Assembly: GCA_942493135.1 (NCBI GenBank)
Contig: OW818684.1
Coordinates: forward strand, 3,348,001 to 3,412,000
DNA: 64,000 nucleotides
From: Planctellipticum sp942493135
GTDB lineage: Bacteria > Planctomycetota > Planctomycetia > Planctomycetales > Planctomycetaceae
Reading direction: 5' to 3'
Shown one piece after another: positions 33,251-43,246 of this stretch. Each line of letters opens with the position of its first letter. Position 1 is the first letter of the stretch. Below the pieces are notes generated by a model, which was given only the letters and a program-made list of their open reading frames with translations, made no database searches and was not told the origin of the DNA. A program made the position numbers and the translations under genes.

Positions 33251-34384
33251 CTACTGGCGGGACGCGCGCCAGACGAGGGCCTGGTCCTGGGCGTCGAGTT
33301 CGCGGATGCGCTGTTCGACGTCGCTTTTCCAGTCCTCGACGTATTGCACGTCGTGGGCGTAGTCCTGCATGCGATGGAAGACGTTCATGTAGGCTTCTTC
33401 GTCGTCGCGGCGGCCTTCCTGGAAGACCATGCCGTGGATGTAGCAGAAGTCGATGAAGTCTTCGATGGAGCCACCGGCGAAGGTCCGGACTTTGTAGTCG
33501 CTCGGGACATTCTTGAAGCGTTCGGCAGTGGCGCGGACGGTTTCGAGGTAGCGGACGGCTTCCTGAAGTTCGCGATGGATCTGCGTCCGCTTCGCGATGG
33601 TCAGCGTGGGGTCTTTGGTGACCATTTTCTTTTTCTGCAGCACCTTGGCCTGCAGCAGTTCGATCGACTTGTCGAGCAGTTCGCCACTGTCGACGTGAAC
33701 GTGATTGCCGGAGGTGGCGAAGGCGAGCTGATCGGTGAAGGCGTCGCGGACCTTGTTGATGTTGTTGCAGTCCGACTTCCAGTACTGGCTCATGATCGGG
33801 GACCACTGGATTTCGAGGGGTAACTGGTTCAAGCGGACGGCGACGCGGGAACCGGCGGAAGTCGCCGGAGTGAGCCGCAGATGCGCAACGTCGGAGGTCG
33901 TCAACCTGGCGCCGGGGGAGAGACTGGGAAAGGGGGCCCGGCTCTGGCTGGCGTCGCCGCGCTGTCGTCGGCAGTGGGCGATGGGGCCGAGAATGCGGAT
34001 CAGGGCGTTGAGGCCGGTTCCTTTCATGATTGCGACGTTTCGGAGGGGATCGTTGGTTGCGGCCCAGAGGTTGAAGTTGGTCTGGGCCCGCTCTTGCGCT
34101 TTTGCAACTGCGGGGGGGACAACGCGAGGTTTGATGGGGTCGGGGACACTCTTACGCAGTTCGGTCAGTTCGTCTTCGTACTTGGTGAGTTCTGCGCGGA
34201 TCCGGGTCCGTTCCTCGCTGATCCATTTGAGGCGGATCGCCTTGGCCGCGGCTTCTTCTCGTTCGACGAATCGCAGGTCGTAGAGCAGATCGCGGATGAG
34301 GGCGGACTGAGCCGATGCTGACGACGACGAAGAAGCCAGCAGACAGATCAGACAGGCCAGCCGGCAGGCGGGATGAAGTTTCAT
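33251..34384 (-). CDS. Unknown secreted coiled-coil protein
   Basis: 377 residues with a signal peptide (LACLICLLASSSSSASA). A long charged helix follows (EEAAAKAIRLKWISEER...LTELRKSV), then a mixed region with FATSGNHVHVDSGELLDKSIELL and a helical end. It lies convergent to MsrB and just downstream of the FHA gene (26-nt gap). No family recognised. Confidence 0.55.
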   Translation of the reverse strand: MKLHPACRLACLICLLASSSSSASAQSALIRDLLYDLRFVEREEAAAKAIRLKWISEERTRIRAELTKYEDELTELRKSVPDPIKPRVVPPAVAKAQERAQTNFNLWAATNDPLRNVAIMKGTGLNALIRILGPIAHCRRQRGDASQSRAPFPSLSPGARLTTSDVAHLRLTPATSAGSRVAVRLNQLPLEIQWSPIMSQYWKSDCNNINKVRDAFTDQLAFATSGNHVHVDSGELLDKSIELLQAKVLQKKKMVTKDPTLTIAKRTQIHRELQEAVRYLETVRATAERFKNVPSDYKVRTFAGGSIEDFIDFCYIHGMVFQEGRRDDEEAYMNVFHRMQDYAHDVQYVEDWKSDVEQRIRELDAQDQALVWRASRQ

Positions 34385-34409
34385 GGAGACGAATCCTGTG
34401 CTGCAATGA

Positions 34410-35663
34410 TCAGGGGGTTCCGAGCGCGGCTTCGAGGGAGTCGGTCCAGATGATGGACGAATCGAGCAACGTCATCCCGACGATGTTCTGGTCGGGGTCG
34501 AGGAGCAGGCCGCCCCGTTCGAGGCGCGTGGCCGGGTTGTCGGATTTCAGGAGGTGCTGGCGTTGTTCGTAGAGGAGCCGGGCTTCTTCCGTGGTAAGGC
34601 GGACGGATTCGGGATCGTAGGGATGGAGCGAGAAACCGTGGGTGCCGCGAAGTTTGGGGGAGCGGGGGAGCGGGGCGTAGGAGAGGTACGAGAGCGACTT
34701 GCTGCGCGATCGGAGGCGTTCGATATCGGCCGCGGTGACGCGGCGCCAGCGCTGACTCATGGGGGAGGCGAGTTCGGCCGGTTGTTTGAGATGGACGAGT
34801 GAGATGTCGGAGTTGCCGGAGGGGTGGGTGATTTCTCCGGCTTCGAGAGGGACGCCCTGGATGACGCAGGCTTGGCGCGGTTCTCCTTCGCGGCCGGTGG
34901 CGACGACCAGTTCGGAAAGGGTGTCGCCGAGCGTGCGGGGCACGACGGCGGTGCGATCGTTCCAGAGCCAGCCGACGCCGAGGATGTGGGGTCGATTGTC
35001 GCTGCGCAGGTCGCCGATGCCGATGAGCACGAGGCATTCCTGCGGATCGGCGGTCGGGTCTGGTTTCGCGGGCGCGACGACTGGCGGCTGGGGGTCTGCT
35101 GAGACAACAGGAGCGGGGTCGGCGTGGTCATTTCGCTGCCAGACGCCCCAGACGACGGCGACCAGGGCGAGCGAGAGGGCACCGCCGGCGAGAAGTTTTG
35201 GTGTGGGTCGCCAGGTTGTGGCGGCAACGGCAGGACTGTCGGCGGCGACCGACGGCGCCGCAGGGAGCGTTGCTGCCGGCGTTCGGGGAGGGGCCTTGGT
35301 TTCGGGAGCTTTGAATGGGGGCGTTGCAGTCACAGGCGGACTGGCGGGCGCCGTCGCGGCGACCTGAGGTGCTGATGATAGTGGGGCCTCGAACTGGAGC
35401 TCCGGGCCGGTTTCGGTGAGATGGATGACGTCGCCGGAGTTGAGCCAGGCGAAGCGGACGGGGCGGCCGTCGCCGATGCGGACGGGGCAGCCGTCGAGGA
35501 CTTCGAGAATCCAGCGGCCGTTGACGGACTTGAGGACGGCGTGTCGGGGCGCGAGCCGGGCGTCGCCGGGGAGCGCGATGAGATTGTCGGGCGCCGAGCC
35601 GATGCCGACGGAGTCGGTTTCGAACTGGAGCGTCTGACGTTCAATCGTGAGCTTGACGGGCAT
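34410..35663 (-). CDS. FHA-domain membrane protein with pseudo-trypsin domain
   Basis: 417 residues from MPVKLTIERQ. An FHA-like domain (IGSAPDNLIALPGDARLAPRHAVL in pieces) occupies ~1-90. A Pro/Ala-rich linker, a membrane segment (LAGGALSLALVAVVWGVW) and a trypsin-like fold follow (VLIGIGDLRSDNR, SDISLVHL, GGLLLDPDQNIVGM). The catalytic His and Ser positions look changed (GVGWLWNDRTAVVP; RGGLLLD), so proteolysis is doubtful. FHA domains bind phosphothreonine, linking it to the kinases downstream. It may be a scaffold at the membrane. Confidence 0.65.
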   Translation of the reverse strand: MPVKLTIERQTLQFETDSVGIGSAPDNLIALPGDARLAPRHAVLKSVNGRWILEVLDGCPVRIGDGRPVRFAWLNSGDVIHLTETGPELQFEAPLSSAPQVAATAPASPPVTATPPFKAPETKAPPRTPAATLPAAPSVAADSPAVAATTWRPTPKLLAGGALSLALVAVVWGVWQRNDHADPAPVVSADPQPPVVAPAKPDPTADPQECLVLIGIGDLRSDNRPHILGVGWLWNDRTAVVPRTLGDTLSELVVATGREGEPRQACVIQGVPLEAGEITHPSGNSDISLVHLKQPAELASPMSQRWRRVTAADIERLRSRSKSLSYLSYAPLPRSPKLRGTHGFSLHPYDPESVRLTTEEARLLYEQRQHLLKSDNPATRLERGGLLLDPDQNIVGMTLLDSSIIWTDSLEAALGTP

Positions 35664-35798
35664 GACGGTCTCTCGCACAGCCTTCCGGACACGAGTAGAT
35701 GCGGAACTACAGTCGCCTGCCGACGGGGAATCTGCAACTTTCGCGAGGAATTCCGGGAAATGTCGCAGGGCTCCGCGAGAATTGCCGATTCCAGAGCA

Positions 35799-37609
35799 CT
35801 ATGGCAACGCCGGCATGCCTTCCCAGAGGACCTTGCCGTCGAGCGATGTCACCTTGATATTGCGAAAGCGAAAGGCCGATTTGTAGACCCGCAGGGCGAC
35901 ACATCCGTTTCCGAACCGATTGTCGGAGAAGTCGAAAACGTTGAATTCCGTGTCTCCGTCCTTCAGGAAGCATTGCACGTGATCGCCTTCCAGACGCACA
36001 CGGATGGTGTACCAGTTGTGATTATAGGTCTGGTATTCCCACGTTCCGACGTTTGACCAGTCCGAGCCCTCGTGGACTTCCGCGTAACATTGGTTCGCGG
36101 CGCGGGTTGTCCCGATGCCAAACATGTAGAAGTTCCCGTCGGCAACACGAAAACCAACCGCGCCCTGATCCTTTCCTTCAACTCGCATCATGTCGACCGT
36201 GAACTCGTAGTCCTGCCAGGCCTTGTCGCCGAACACCAGAATCGGGAAAGGTTCGTTCGAATCGGTCTGGAGCAACTCGCTCCCCTCGACTCTCCAATTG
36301 CCGCTGACGACTCGGAACTGAGTCCGATCAAATTCCGGCGCCGGATCCGGGACGGATTCCGTGACCGCCGGGGGTTCGGGAGGTTCACGATCGACCAATT
36401 CAACTGTTGGTACGGCGGCGAATTCCATCGGGGCCGTCCGGTCATTTGAGGCGATGAACGGGATTGCCGCCAGAGCGAGGCCCAGCGAGCCTAGTCCGCA
36501 AAGAGTCGTCCATCGTCCCGCTGGCCGCCGCCAGAATTCCGCGAAGGCCGATTTTTCGGCAGAGCTAATCGATTTAGGCGGCCTGAGCCACGCTGGTCGT
36601 GCTGGTTCGGCGGTGGGCTTGGGAGTCTCGGCGGAAGCATGTTGGCCGACGGCTTCCAGCGCGGCGATGACCTCTTTGCAGTTGGCGGGGCGCTCGTCCT
36701 TGTTTCGGGCGATCATGCGGCTGCAGATTTCCGCGAGTTGCGGGGGAGTTCAGGATCAATGCTCAGGGGGGAGGGGGCGTCGCAGACGCATTTGCGGCCC
36801 ATGACTTCGATGGCGGGGCCGGTGAAGGGCCATTCTCCTGTCAGGAGTTCGAACAGGATCACGCCCAGTGCGTAGATGTCGCTGCGTTCGTCGACTTCGG
36901 CGGCTTTGCCGTTGGCCTGTTCGGGGGCCATGTAGGCGGCGGTCCCGACGATCAGTCCCTGGGTCAGGCCGGGGTCGCTGGAGGCGGTGATCCGGCGGGC
37001 GAGGCCGAAGTCGGTGATGACCGGCATGCCGGACTGGTTGAGCATGACGTTCTGGGGTTTGAGATCGCGATGGAGCACGCCCTGTGCGTGGGCGGCGGCG
37101 AGTCCGCGGGTGAGGTCGAGGAGCAATTTGACGGCGGCGGCGGGTGCGAGTTTTCGGCCGGTCCGGTCGAGCTGGGACTTCAGTTCTTCGCCATCGACGT
37201 ACTGCAGGGCCATGTAGGTGACGCCGTCGAGTTCGCCGTAGTCGTAGATTTTGCAGATCTGGGGGTGATCGACCTGGGCCAGGGCGCGGGCTTCGATCTC
37301 GAAGCGTTTGAGGAGTTTGGCGGAGCCCGAGGCGGAGACGCGGGGGATCTTGAGGGCGACGAGGCGGTCGAGCTGGGTGTCGCGGGCGCGGTAGACGGCG
37401 CCCATGGCTCCGCGGCCGAGGAGTTTTTCGACCTGGTAACGTCCGAACCTGGCGGGGAGAGTGGCGAAGGGGCCGATCGCCAGCGGGACGGAATCGGAGG
37501 GCTTTTTGGTGTCCCGGCTGGCGGCTGACGCCGGAATCTCCCGGCTCGCCTGGGCGGCGGCCTGGCGATCCGGGGTCGGCTGCTGCGGGCGGGCCATGTC
37601 GAATTCCAC
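35799..37609 (-). pseudogene. Ser/Thr kinase with DUF1080-like sensor, frameshifted
   Basis: The kinase part (LGRGAMGAVYRA, ALKIPR, HRDLKPQN, DFGLARR) runs to about 36750 and then reads out of frame; the continuing frame (MIARNKDERPANCKEV...) begins 36716. A G-run at 36742-36746 has five G where the intact paralogue has six at 38819-38824, which explains the shift. The C-terminal part has a membrane segment (LGSLGLALAAIPFIA) and a concanavalin/DUF1080-like domain (NFYMFGIGTTRAAN, WYTIRVRLEGD). If the missing G is a sequencing error, the gene is intact. Confidence 0.8.
36648..37525 (-). repeat. Kinase-domain repeat, copy 1
   Basis: About 880 nt covering most of the kinase domain are nearly identical to 38727-39603, with only the G-run indel obvious by eye. 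The C-terminal parts of the two genes are unrelated. Recent duplication or gene conversion. Confidence 0.85.
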
Positions 37610-37941
37610 TCAAAAACCGCGGGGAGAATGCCGTCTGGAGCGACGGCTGCCAGGAGTACATGCGGAAAACGGGCTGGCGCCCGTCAGGGGAATGGGGAGG
37701 AAATGCGAATTCGCCGGAGATTGGCCGGCTCCCGATTCCTCGAGCATTTCCTCTGTTCACCGAGGTTGTGTCCACTTTTACCACGCCGGCAGACGCAACA
37801 GCCACCTCAAAACGACGGGACGGGTGGGGGCTGAGCGAGGGCTGATCCTGTTGCACCGATTGGCGAGTCAGAACAATTCGTTGATGGATGGAACCGGGGC
37901 GGCGCGCAAAACATGGCCCGGGAAGTTTCGTGAAAGCGCGA

Positions 37942-39672
37942 TCAAGGCGTCGTCGGTTTGGCGATCAGCCGAGCGGTCAGTGAGATGCTGTCGAAGTAGC
38001 CGTCGTTGTGCTTCTGGCCATGCCGGTGGCTGATGAGCCGGACGCGAACCCAGCGGGCGCCGGCCGGCGGGAGCAGGACCTTGGAGAACTTTCGCCAGCC
38101 TCGCTTGCTTCTGATCTGCTGGGAATCGTAGGAGGACAATGTCTTGTTGTTGTCCGCGTCGCGGAAGTCGGCGATGAGCTGGGCCGTGTCGGAGGGCTCC
38201 TGGTCGTAGGTCCGAACCGAGAATTCCAGCAGCAGTTCGAGTTTCTGATCTGCAATCGCGTCGGCCACGGGGATCAGCGAGACGTTCTGCACCAGCTGGG
38301 CATGTGGCACTGGCGGGGCCCAGAAGTAGGCGCGGCCGGTGTCGGGGGGCGGATCGGCGCGGCGGCGGGACCAGCCGGCGGGCATCGACTCCCAGCCGGG
38401 AATGGCCCCGGCGTACATCAGCTCTTCGCAGCCCGGATTCTTGAGCAGTTCGCCGCGGAAGTCCGGCGGGAGCTCCGTGAGGACCGCGGCGGCGTTCGCC
38501 GCTGGCTGGGCGGGATTTGATGGTTCCGTCTTCGGGGGTGCTGCAGCGGAGCCTTCGATCGGTAGTACGACGCCGTTCTGTGTCGGCCAAAGGAGAAATG
38601 CGGCGATGGCGACGACGATGGTGGCGGCCGTTCCGGCCACGATCCGACGAATGGCTGGCGTGAGTCGTACGGCGCGGGTGGGATCTGCAGTTGGTCCCGG
38701 GGTCGGCCCGGCAGCGTCGAGGCCGACGGCTTCCAGCGCGGCGATGACCTCTTTGCAGTTGGCGGGGCGCTCGTCCTTGTTTCGGGCGATCATGCGGCTG
38801 CAGATTTCCGCGAGTTGCGGGGGGAGTTCAGGATCAATGCTCAGGGGGGAGGGGGCGTCGCAGACGCATTTGCGGCCCATGACTTCGATGGCGGGGCCGG
38901 TGAAGGGCCATTCTCCTGTCAGGAGTTCGAACAGGATCACGCCCAGTGCGTAGATGTCGCTGCGTTCGTCGACTTCGGCGGCTTTGCCGTTGGCCTGTTC
39001 GGGGGCCATGTAGGCGGCGGTCCCGACGATCAGTCCCTGGGTCAGGCCGGGGTCGCTGGAGGCGGTGATCCGGCGGGCGAGGCCGAAGTCGGTGATGACC
39101 GGCATGCCGGACTGGTTGAGCATGACGTTCTGGGGTTTGAGATCGCGATGGAGCACGCCCTGTGCGTGGGCGGCGGCGAGTCCGCGGGTGAGGTCGAGGA
39201 GCAATTTGACGGCGGCGGCGGGTGCGAGTTTTCGGCCGGTCCGGTCGAGCTGGGACTTCAGTTCTTCGCCATCGACGTACTGCAGGGCCATGTAGGTGAC
39301 GCCGTCGAGTTCGCCGTAGTCGTAGATTTTGCAGATCTGGGGGTGATCGACCTGGGCCAGGGCGCGGGCTTCGATCTCGAAGCGTTTGAGGAGTTTGGCG
39401 GAGCCCGAGGCGGAGACGCGGGGGATCTTGAGGGCGACGAGGCGGTCGAGCTGGGTGTCGCGGGCGCGGTAGACGGCGCCCATGGCTCCGCGGCCGAGGA
39501 GTTTTTCGACCTGGTAACGTCCGAACCTGGCGGGGAGAGTGGCGAAGGGGCCGATCGCCAGCGGGACGGAATCGGAGGGCTTTTTGGTGTCCCGGCTGGC
39601 GGCCGCGGCGGGCGTCTCCCGGCTCGCTGCTGCTGCTTTGCGGTCGGGGGTTGGCTGCGGCGGACTGGGCAT
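37942..39672 (-). CDS. Ser/Thr kinase with C-terminal jelly-roll-like sensor domain
   Basis: 576 residues from MPSPPQPTPD. It has a complete kinase domain with the same motifs as its neighbours (LGRGAMGAVYRA, HRDLKPQN, DFGLARR, MAPEQANGK) and a membrane segment (GTAATIVVAIAAFLLW). The extracytoplasmic beta domain (ELLKNPGCEELM, GWRKFSKVLLPPAGARWVRV, GYFDSISL) resembles carbohydrate-binding jelly rolls. It would sense an outside signal and phosphorylate inside. The kinase part is a near-copy of the broken gene's. Confidence 0.88.
   Translation of the reverse strand: MPSPPQPTPDRKAAAASRETPAAAASRDTKKPSDSVPLAIGPFATLPARFGRYQVEKLLGRGAMGAVYRARDTQLDRLVALKIPRVSASGSAKLLKRFEIEARALAQVDHPQICKIYDYGELDGVTYMALQYVDGEELKSQLDRTGRKLAPAAAVKLLLDLTRGLAAAHAQGVLHRDLKPQNVMLNQSGMPVITDFGLARRITASSDPGLTQGLIVGTAAYMAPEQANGKAAEVDERSDIYALGVILFELLTGEWPFTGPAIEVMGRKCVCDAPSPLSIDPELPPQLAEICSRMIARNKDERPANCKEVIAALEAVGLDAAGPTPGPTADPTRAVRLTPAIRRIVAGTAATIVVAIAAFLLWPTQNGVVLPIEGSAAAPPKTEPSNPAQPAANAAAVLTELPPDFRGELLKNPGCEELMYAGAIPGWESMPAGWSRRRADPPPDTGRAYFWAPPVPHAQLVQNVSLIPVADAIADQKLELLLEFSVRTYDQEPSDTAQLIADFRDADNNKTLSSYDSQQIRSKRGWRKFSKVLLPPAGARWVRVRLISHRHGQKHNDGYFDSISLTARLIAKPTTP
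38727..39603 (-). repeat. Kinase-domain repeat, copy 2
   Basis: Counterpart of 36648-37525, offset about 2078 nt. The G-run here has six G and keeps the frame. Confidence 0.85.
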
Positions 39673-39948
39673 GATTCGCCTTCGGGTGTCACATGAAGCG
39701 GGCATTTGCACGAGTTGGGGACGACGCGATCCAGATTCCGGGACGACATTTCTCGGCAATCGGCAGACGGGGTGCTGGAAGTCGACGGAGCGGTCCGTTT
39801 CGCCATTGCGACAGATGACCGGCACAGCGCACTCACGTGGACGTCGGTCGCACCTCTTCATCACGTTGATGTCATTGAGCAAACTTGCTCCGTCATGAGG
39901 CTCCATTTCAGCCAGTCCGACCTTGGCGTCTGACCACCGGATTCGTCG

Positions 39949-42924
39949 TCAGCGAACCCGATTGAGCCGAGTGCCTGTTACCCGATGTTTGTCAAAGGTG
40001 GCGGTGAACTTCGTGAGTTCCTCGTTGAAGCGGAAGACGACTGCTTTCTTGGGGTCATAGCGGCTCTCCCAGAACTGTACGTGCATCGTACGGGGGGCGA
40101 CGACCCAGTAATTCCACTTCCAACGATCGTCGAATTTGCCGTTGGGATAAAAGCGAAGCGGGCCGCCTGGCGGGTGGAGGCTGTCGACATAGTTCCAACG
40201 GTAGTCGAGCAGGCACTGCTTGAGGCGGACGATCTCTTCCGCTTCGCTTTCGGCGGCGGATTTCGTCGAAGCGGCCGGTTGGGTCGTCGCGGCCGCGGTC
40301 TTGGTGTCTGTTATCTCCCGGATCTCGATCTTGCGGAACCAGACCTCGCCGAGATCGGCATTGAGCGCAATCCGGCCGGTGGTGCGGTTCACGGTCGGAA
40401 TTGCATTCTGCCCGGGCAGTTGCTGCAGATCTGTGTCGATACATGTCTTACCGTTGACGGAGACTTGCAGCCGCGAGCCGTCGGCGATGATTTCCATCCG
40501 GTTCCAGATTCCGAAATCGTTCTGCAGATCGTCGCGGCTGCGTTTGATCCATCCGGTTTCGCTGTAGTAGACGCCGCCGGTTGACAGCGAATAGGGCGTG
40601 GAATCGTCGCTGACCTGGATTTTGAGAGCCGGCAGGATCCCTTCTGCGCGGGACGGCATGCGGATGTTGACGCCGCTTCGGGCGCCGTGCGAGTCGATGC
40701 GGAATTCGAAACGCAGGTGAAAGTCCTGATAATCCCGATCGGTCTGCAGCCGGCTGACCGGGGAGGAGGGCTTCATCACGAGCGTCTGCCGGTCGGGGTC
40801 GATGGCAAAGGCGTCGAAACGCCCGATGAGGTCCCAGCCGGCAAAGTCTTTCCCGTTGAACAGCGGGACAAAGCCGGCCGTCGATGGGGCTTCGCTCAGA
40901 TCGGTGAATTCGATGTTTCGAATGACGATCTCGTGGTCGGCGGCGCCGCCGTCGATCGGCCAGGCGATCCGGCCTTCGTCGGGGAGGGGAAACTCGCCGT
41001 CGACGGAGATGACATCGTTCACCCAGACCGTTGCGTGTTTGCCGATGCAACGGATGCGAATGCGATTGAATTCGTTGCGCCGGCAGGTCGCGACCGCTTC
41101 CGGACGCGCCTTTTCGGCCAGTGGCTGGGCGGTGGGCTCCGTGACCAGGCTGCCGATCGGGAAGACACCGTTGGGGGTCGCGACGTCGCATTGCGGTCCG
41201 GACATTTTGAACTGAATGGGGTCCGTGACCCAGGAGCGGAACTGGACACCGATGGTGCTGTCGCCCCCCCGCCGGCGGGCCTCGAATTTCAGATCGAAGT
41301 CCTTGTAGCTTTTGTCGCTCACGAGGAAGGTGTAGGCGGACTGGCCTGCGGCGCAGCGTCCGACGATCGCTTCGTTCTCGACGCTCCAGTGACCGGGGAG
41401 GCCCTGCCAGCCGGTGAGATCCCGACCGTTGAAGAAGTCCGAACTGTATGAGCGGGAGGCCGCGACGGGATCGCCGTCGATGGCGACTTGCCCGTCGATC
41501 AGCGACACCGTCATCAGCCGCTGTTCGCCCCGCTTAAGCGTCAGTTGCCGGGTGGCTGCGGCAATCGTCGCGCCGTCGCGCTGGACTTCCAGGGTGTGTT
41601 CGGCGGTGGCGGTCACGCGGATGGGGTGGCCGTCGTTGTCGATGGTGATCGACTGGCCGTCGAATTTCACGGCCAGCGTGGGATCCTCGATGTCGATTTG
41701 CAGCACGCCGTAGGGGGTCTGGAAGAACAGGAGGACTGCCAGCGCCACGCTGAGCGCGCCCGCTCCGCCGAGCGTTGTCCAGCGTGCGACTGGGGGGAGG
41801 CTGGGCCACCAGGCTGTCAGAGTCGCCAGCAGAGGGGGGATGTTGAGGGCCGGTTTTGTCGACTTGCGACGGAACGGCATGGGTCCCGGTTGCTGCGGGA
41901 GAGCGTCGAACAGAATTTCTTGGACGGGAGACGTTGTGGACGAGGACGGGGCGTTCAGATCGATGGCCTCCAGGGCGGCGACGACTTCGGCGCAGGTGGC
42001 GTAGCGGTCCTCCTTCTTCCTGGCGATCATCTTGTGGCACAGCGCGGCCAGTTGGGGCGGCAGATTGGTGTCGACTTCCAGCGGCGTCGGCGGTTCCTGG
42101 ATGGTCTTCTGTCCCATCACCTCGAAGGCGGTCCCCGAGAAGGGCCAGGCTCCGGTCAGGAGTTCATACAACATGACGCCGAGCGCGTAGATGTCGCTGC
42201 GATGGTCGATGCCTTCGGCCCGTCCGTTGGCCTGTTCGGGGGACATGTAGAGTGCCGTGCCGACGATCATGCCCTGAGTCAGGCCGGCGTCGGTGGCGCC
42301 CGAGGCCCGGCGAGCGAGGCCGAAGTCCATGATGACCGGTTCGCCGTCCGGCTTGAGCATGATGTTTTCGGGCTTCAGATCCCGGTGGATGATTTCCTGG
42401 CGGTGGGCTTCGCCGACGGCGGCGGCCAGCTTTGACATCAATCGGATGGCTGCGGCCGGGGCGAGGGGGCGTCCGCGGCGTTTGAGCCAGCTCTTCAGAT
42501 CCTGGCCCTCGACGTACTGCAGCGCGATGAAGTGGACGTCGTCGAGGACGCCGTAGTCGTAGACGCTGCAGATGTTGGGGTGATGCAGTTTGGCGGCGGC
42601 CTTGGCTTCGACTTCGAGCCGCTTGAGGAGTTTGGCGGAGCCTGCGGCGGAGACGCGGGGGATCTTGAGGGCGACGAGGCGGTCGAGCTGGGTGTCGCGG
42701 GCCAGGTAGACGGCGCCCATCATGCCGCGGCCGAGGAGTTTTTCGACCTGGTAGCGTCCGAACCGGGCGGGCAAGGCGGCGAATGGGCCTGTCGCCATGG
42801 GGACGGAATCGGAGGGCTTTTTGGTGTCCCGACTGGCGGCTGACGCCGGGATCTCCCGGCTCGCCTGGGCGGCGGCCTGGCGATCCGGGGTCGGCTGCGA
42901 CGGGCGGGCCATGTCGAATTCCAC
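39949..42924 (-). CDS. Ser/Thr kinase with two DUF1080 domains
   Basis: 991 residues. Kinase domain at ~50-310 (LGRGMMGAVYLA, HRDLKPEN, DFGLARR), membrane segment (LGGAGALSVALAVLLFF), PEGA-like strand region, then two DUF1080-type modules: FFNGRDLTGWQGLPG...VENEAIVG and FNGKDFAGWDLIGRFD. A further ~100-residue domain (FYPNGKFDDRWKWNYWVV) ends the protein. The outside part probably binds a glycan. The start and ~70 nt of leader are nearly identical to those of the frameshifted kinase. An ATG four codons later is the alternative start. Confidence 0.9.
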   Translation of the reverse strand: MEFDMARPSQPTPDRQAAAQASREIPASAASRDTKKPSDSVPMATGPFAALPARFGRYQVEKLLGRGMMGAVYLARDTQLDRLVALKIPRVSAAGSAKLLKRLEVEAKAAAKLHHPNICSVYDYGVLDDVHFIALQYVEGQDLKSWLKRRGRPLAPAAAIRLMSKLAAAVGEAHRQEIIHRDLKPENIMLKPDGEPVIMDFGLARRASGATDAGLTQGMIVGTALYMSPEQANGRAEGIDHRSDIYALGVMLYELLTGAWPFSGTAFEVMGQKTIQEPPTPLEVDTNLPPQLAALCHKMIARKKEDRYATCAEVVAALEAIDLNAPSSSTTSPVQEILFDALPQQPGPMPFRRKSTKPALNIPPLLATLTAWWPSLPPVARWTTLGGAGALSVALAVLLFFQTPYGVLQIDIEDPTLAVKFDGQSITIDNDGHPIRVTATAEHTLEVQRDGATIAAATRQLTLKRGEQRLMTVSLIDGQVAIDGDPVAASRSYSSDFFNGRDLTGWQGLPGHWSVENEAIVGRCAAGQSAYTFLVSDKSYKDFDLKFEARRRGGDSTIGVQFRSWVTDPIQFKMSGPQCDVATPNGVFPIGSLVTEPTAQPLAEKARPEAVATCRRNEFNRIRIRCIGKHATVWVNDVISVDGEFPLPDEGRIAWPIDGGAADHEIVIRNIEFTDLSEAPSTAGFVPLFNGKDFAGWDLIGRFDAFAIDPDRQTLVMKPSSPVSRLQTDRDYQDFHLRFEFRIDSHGARSGVNIRMPSRAEGILPALKIQVSDDSTPYSLSTGGVYYSETGWIKRSRDDLQNDFGIWNRMEIIADGSRLQVSVNGKTCIDTDLQQLPGQNAIPTVNRTTGRIALNADLGEVWFRKIEIREITDTKTAAATTQPAASTKSAAESEAEEIVRLKQCLLDYRWNYVDSLHPPGGPLRFYPNGKFDDRWKWNYWVVAPRTMHVQFWESRYDPKKAVVFRFNEELTKFTATFDKHRVTGTRLNRVR

Positions 42925-43246
42925 TCAAAAACCGCGGGGAGAATGCCGTCTGCGACGACGGCTGCCAGGAGTAAATGCGGAAAACGGGTCGGCGCCCGTC
43001 AGGGCAAAGTCAGGAATCGGAAACTGACGTCCGGTCGCCGGATGTGCGCCTGACGTTTTTACCACGCCGGCTGCGCTTCAAGCCACGGTAAAACCGTCCC
43101 ACGGCCTTGATGTATCGATGTCGGGGCCATGGGAAGGCGGTTTTCAATTGGGATGTCGACGAGTTACCATCTGGACATGTGGCTGGGAGGCGATTCGGTG
43201 TCCGGAATCCGAGGCTCGCTTCCGTACTTTCCGACAGGCCGATGCG
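42925..43246. other. Divergent control region between kinase and sigma factor
   Basis: About 320 bases. The minus-strand side (42925-42990) is nearly identical to the leader of the kinase at 37609. The element GCCGGCGTGGTAAAA (minus strand, ~43058-43072) recurs upstream of that kinase at ~37778-37792. It is a plausible shared promoter or leader. Nothing else is recognised. Confidence 0.5.
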
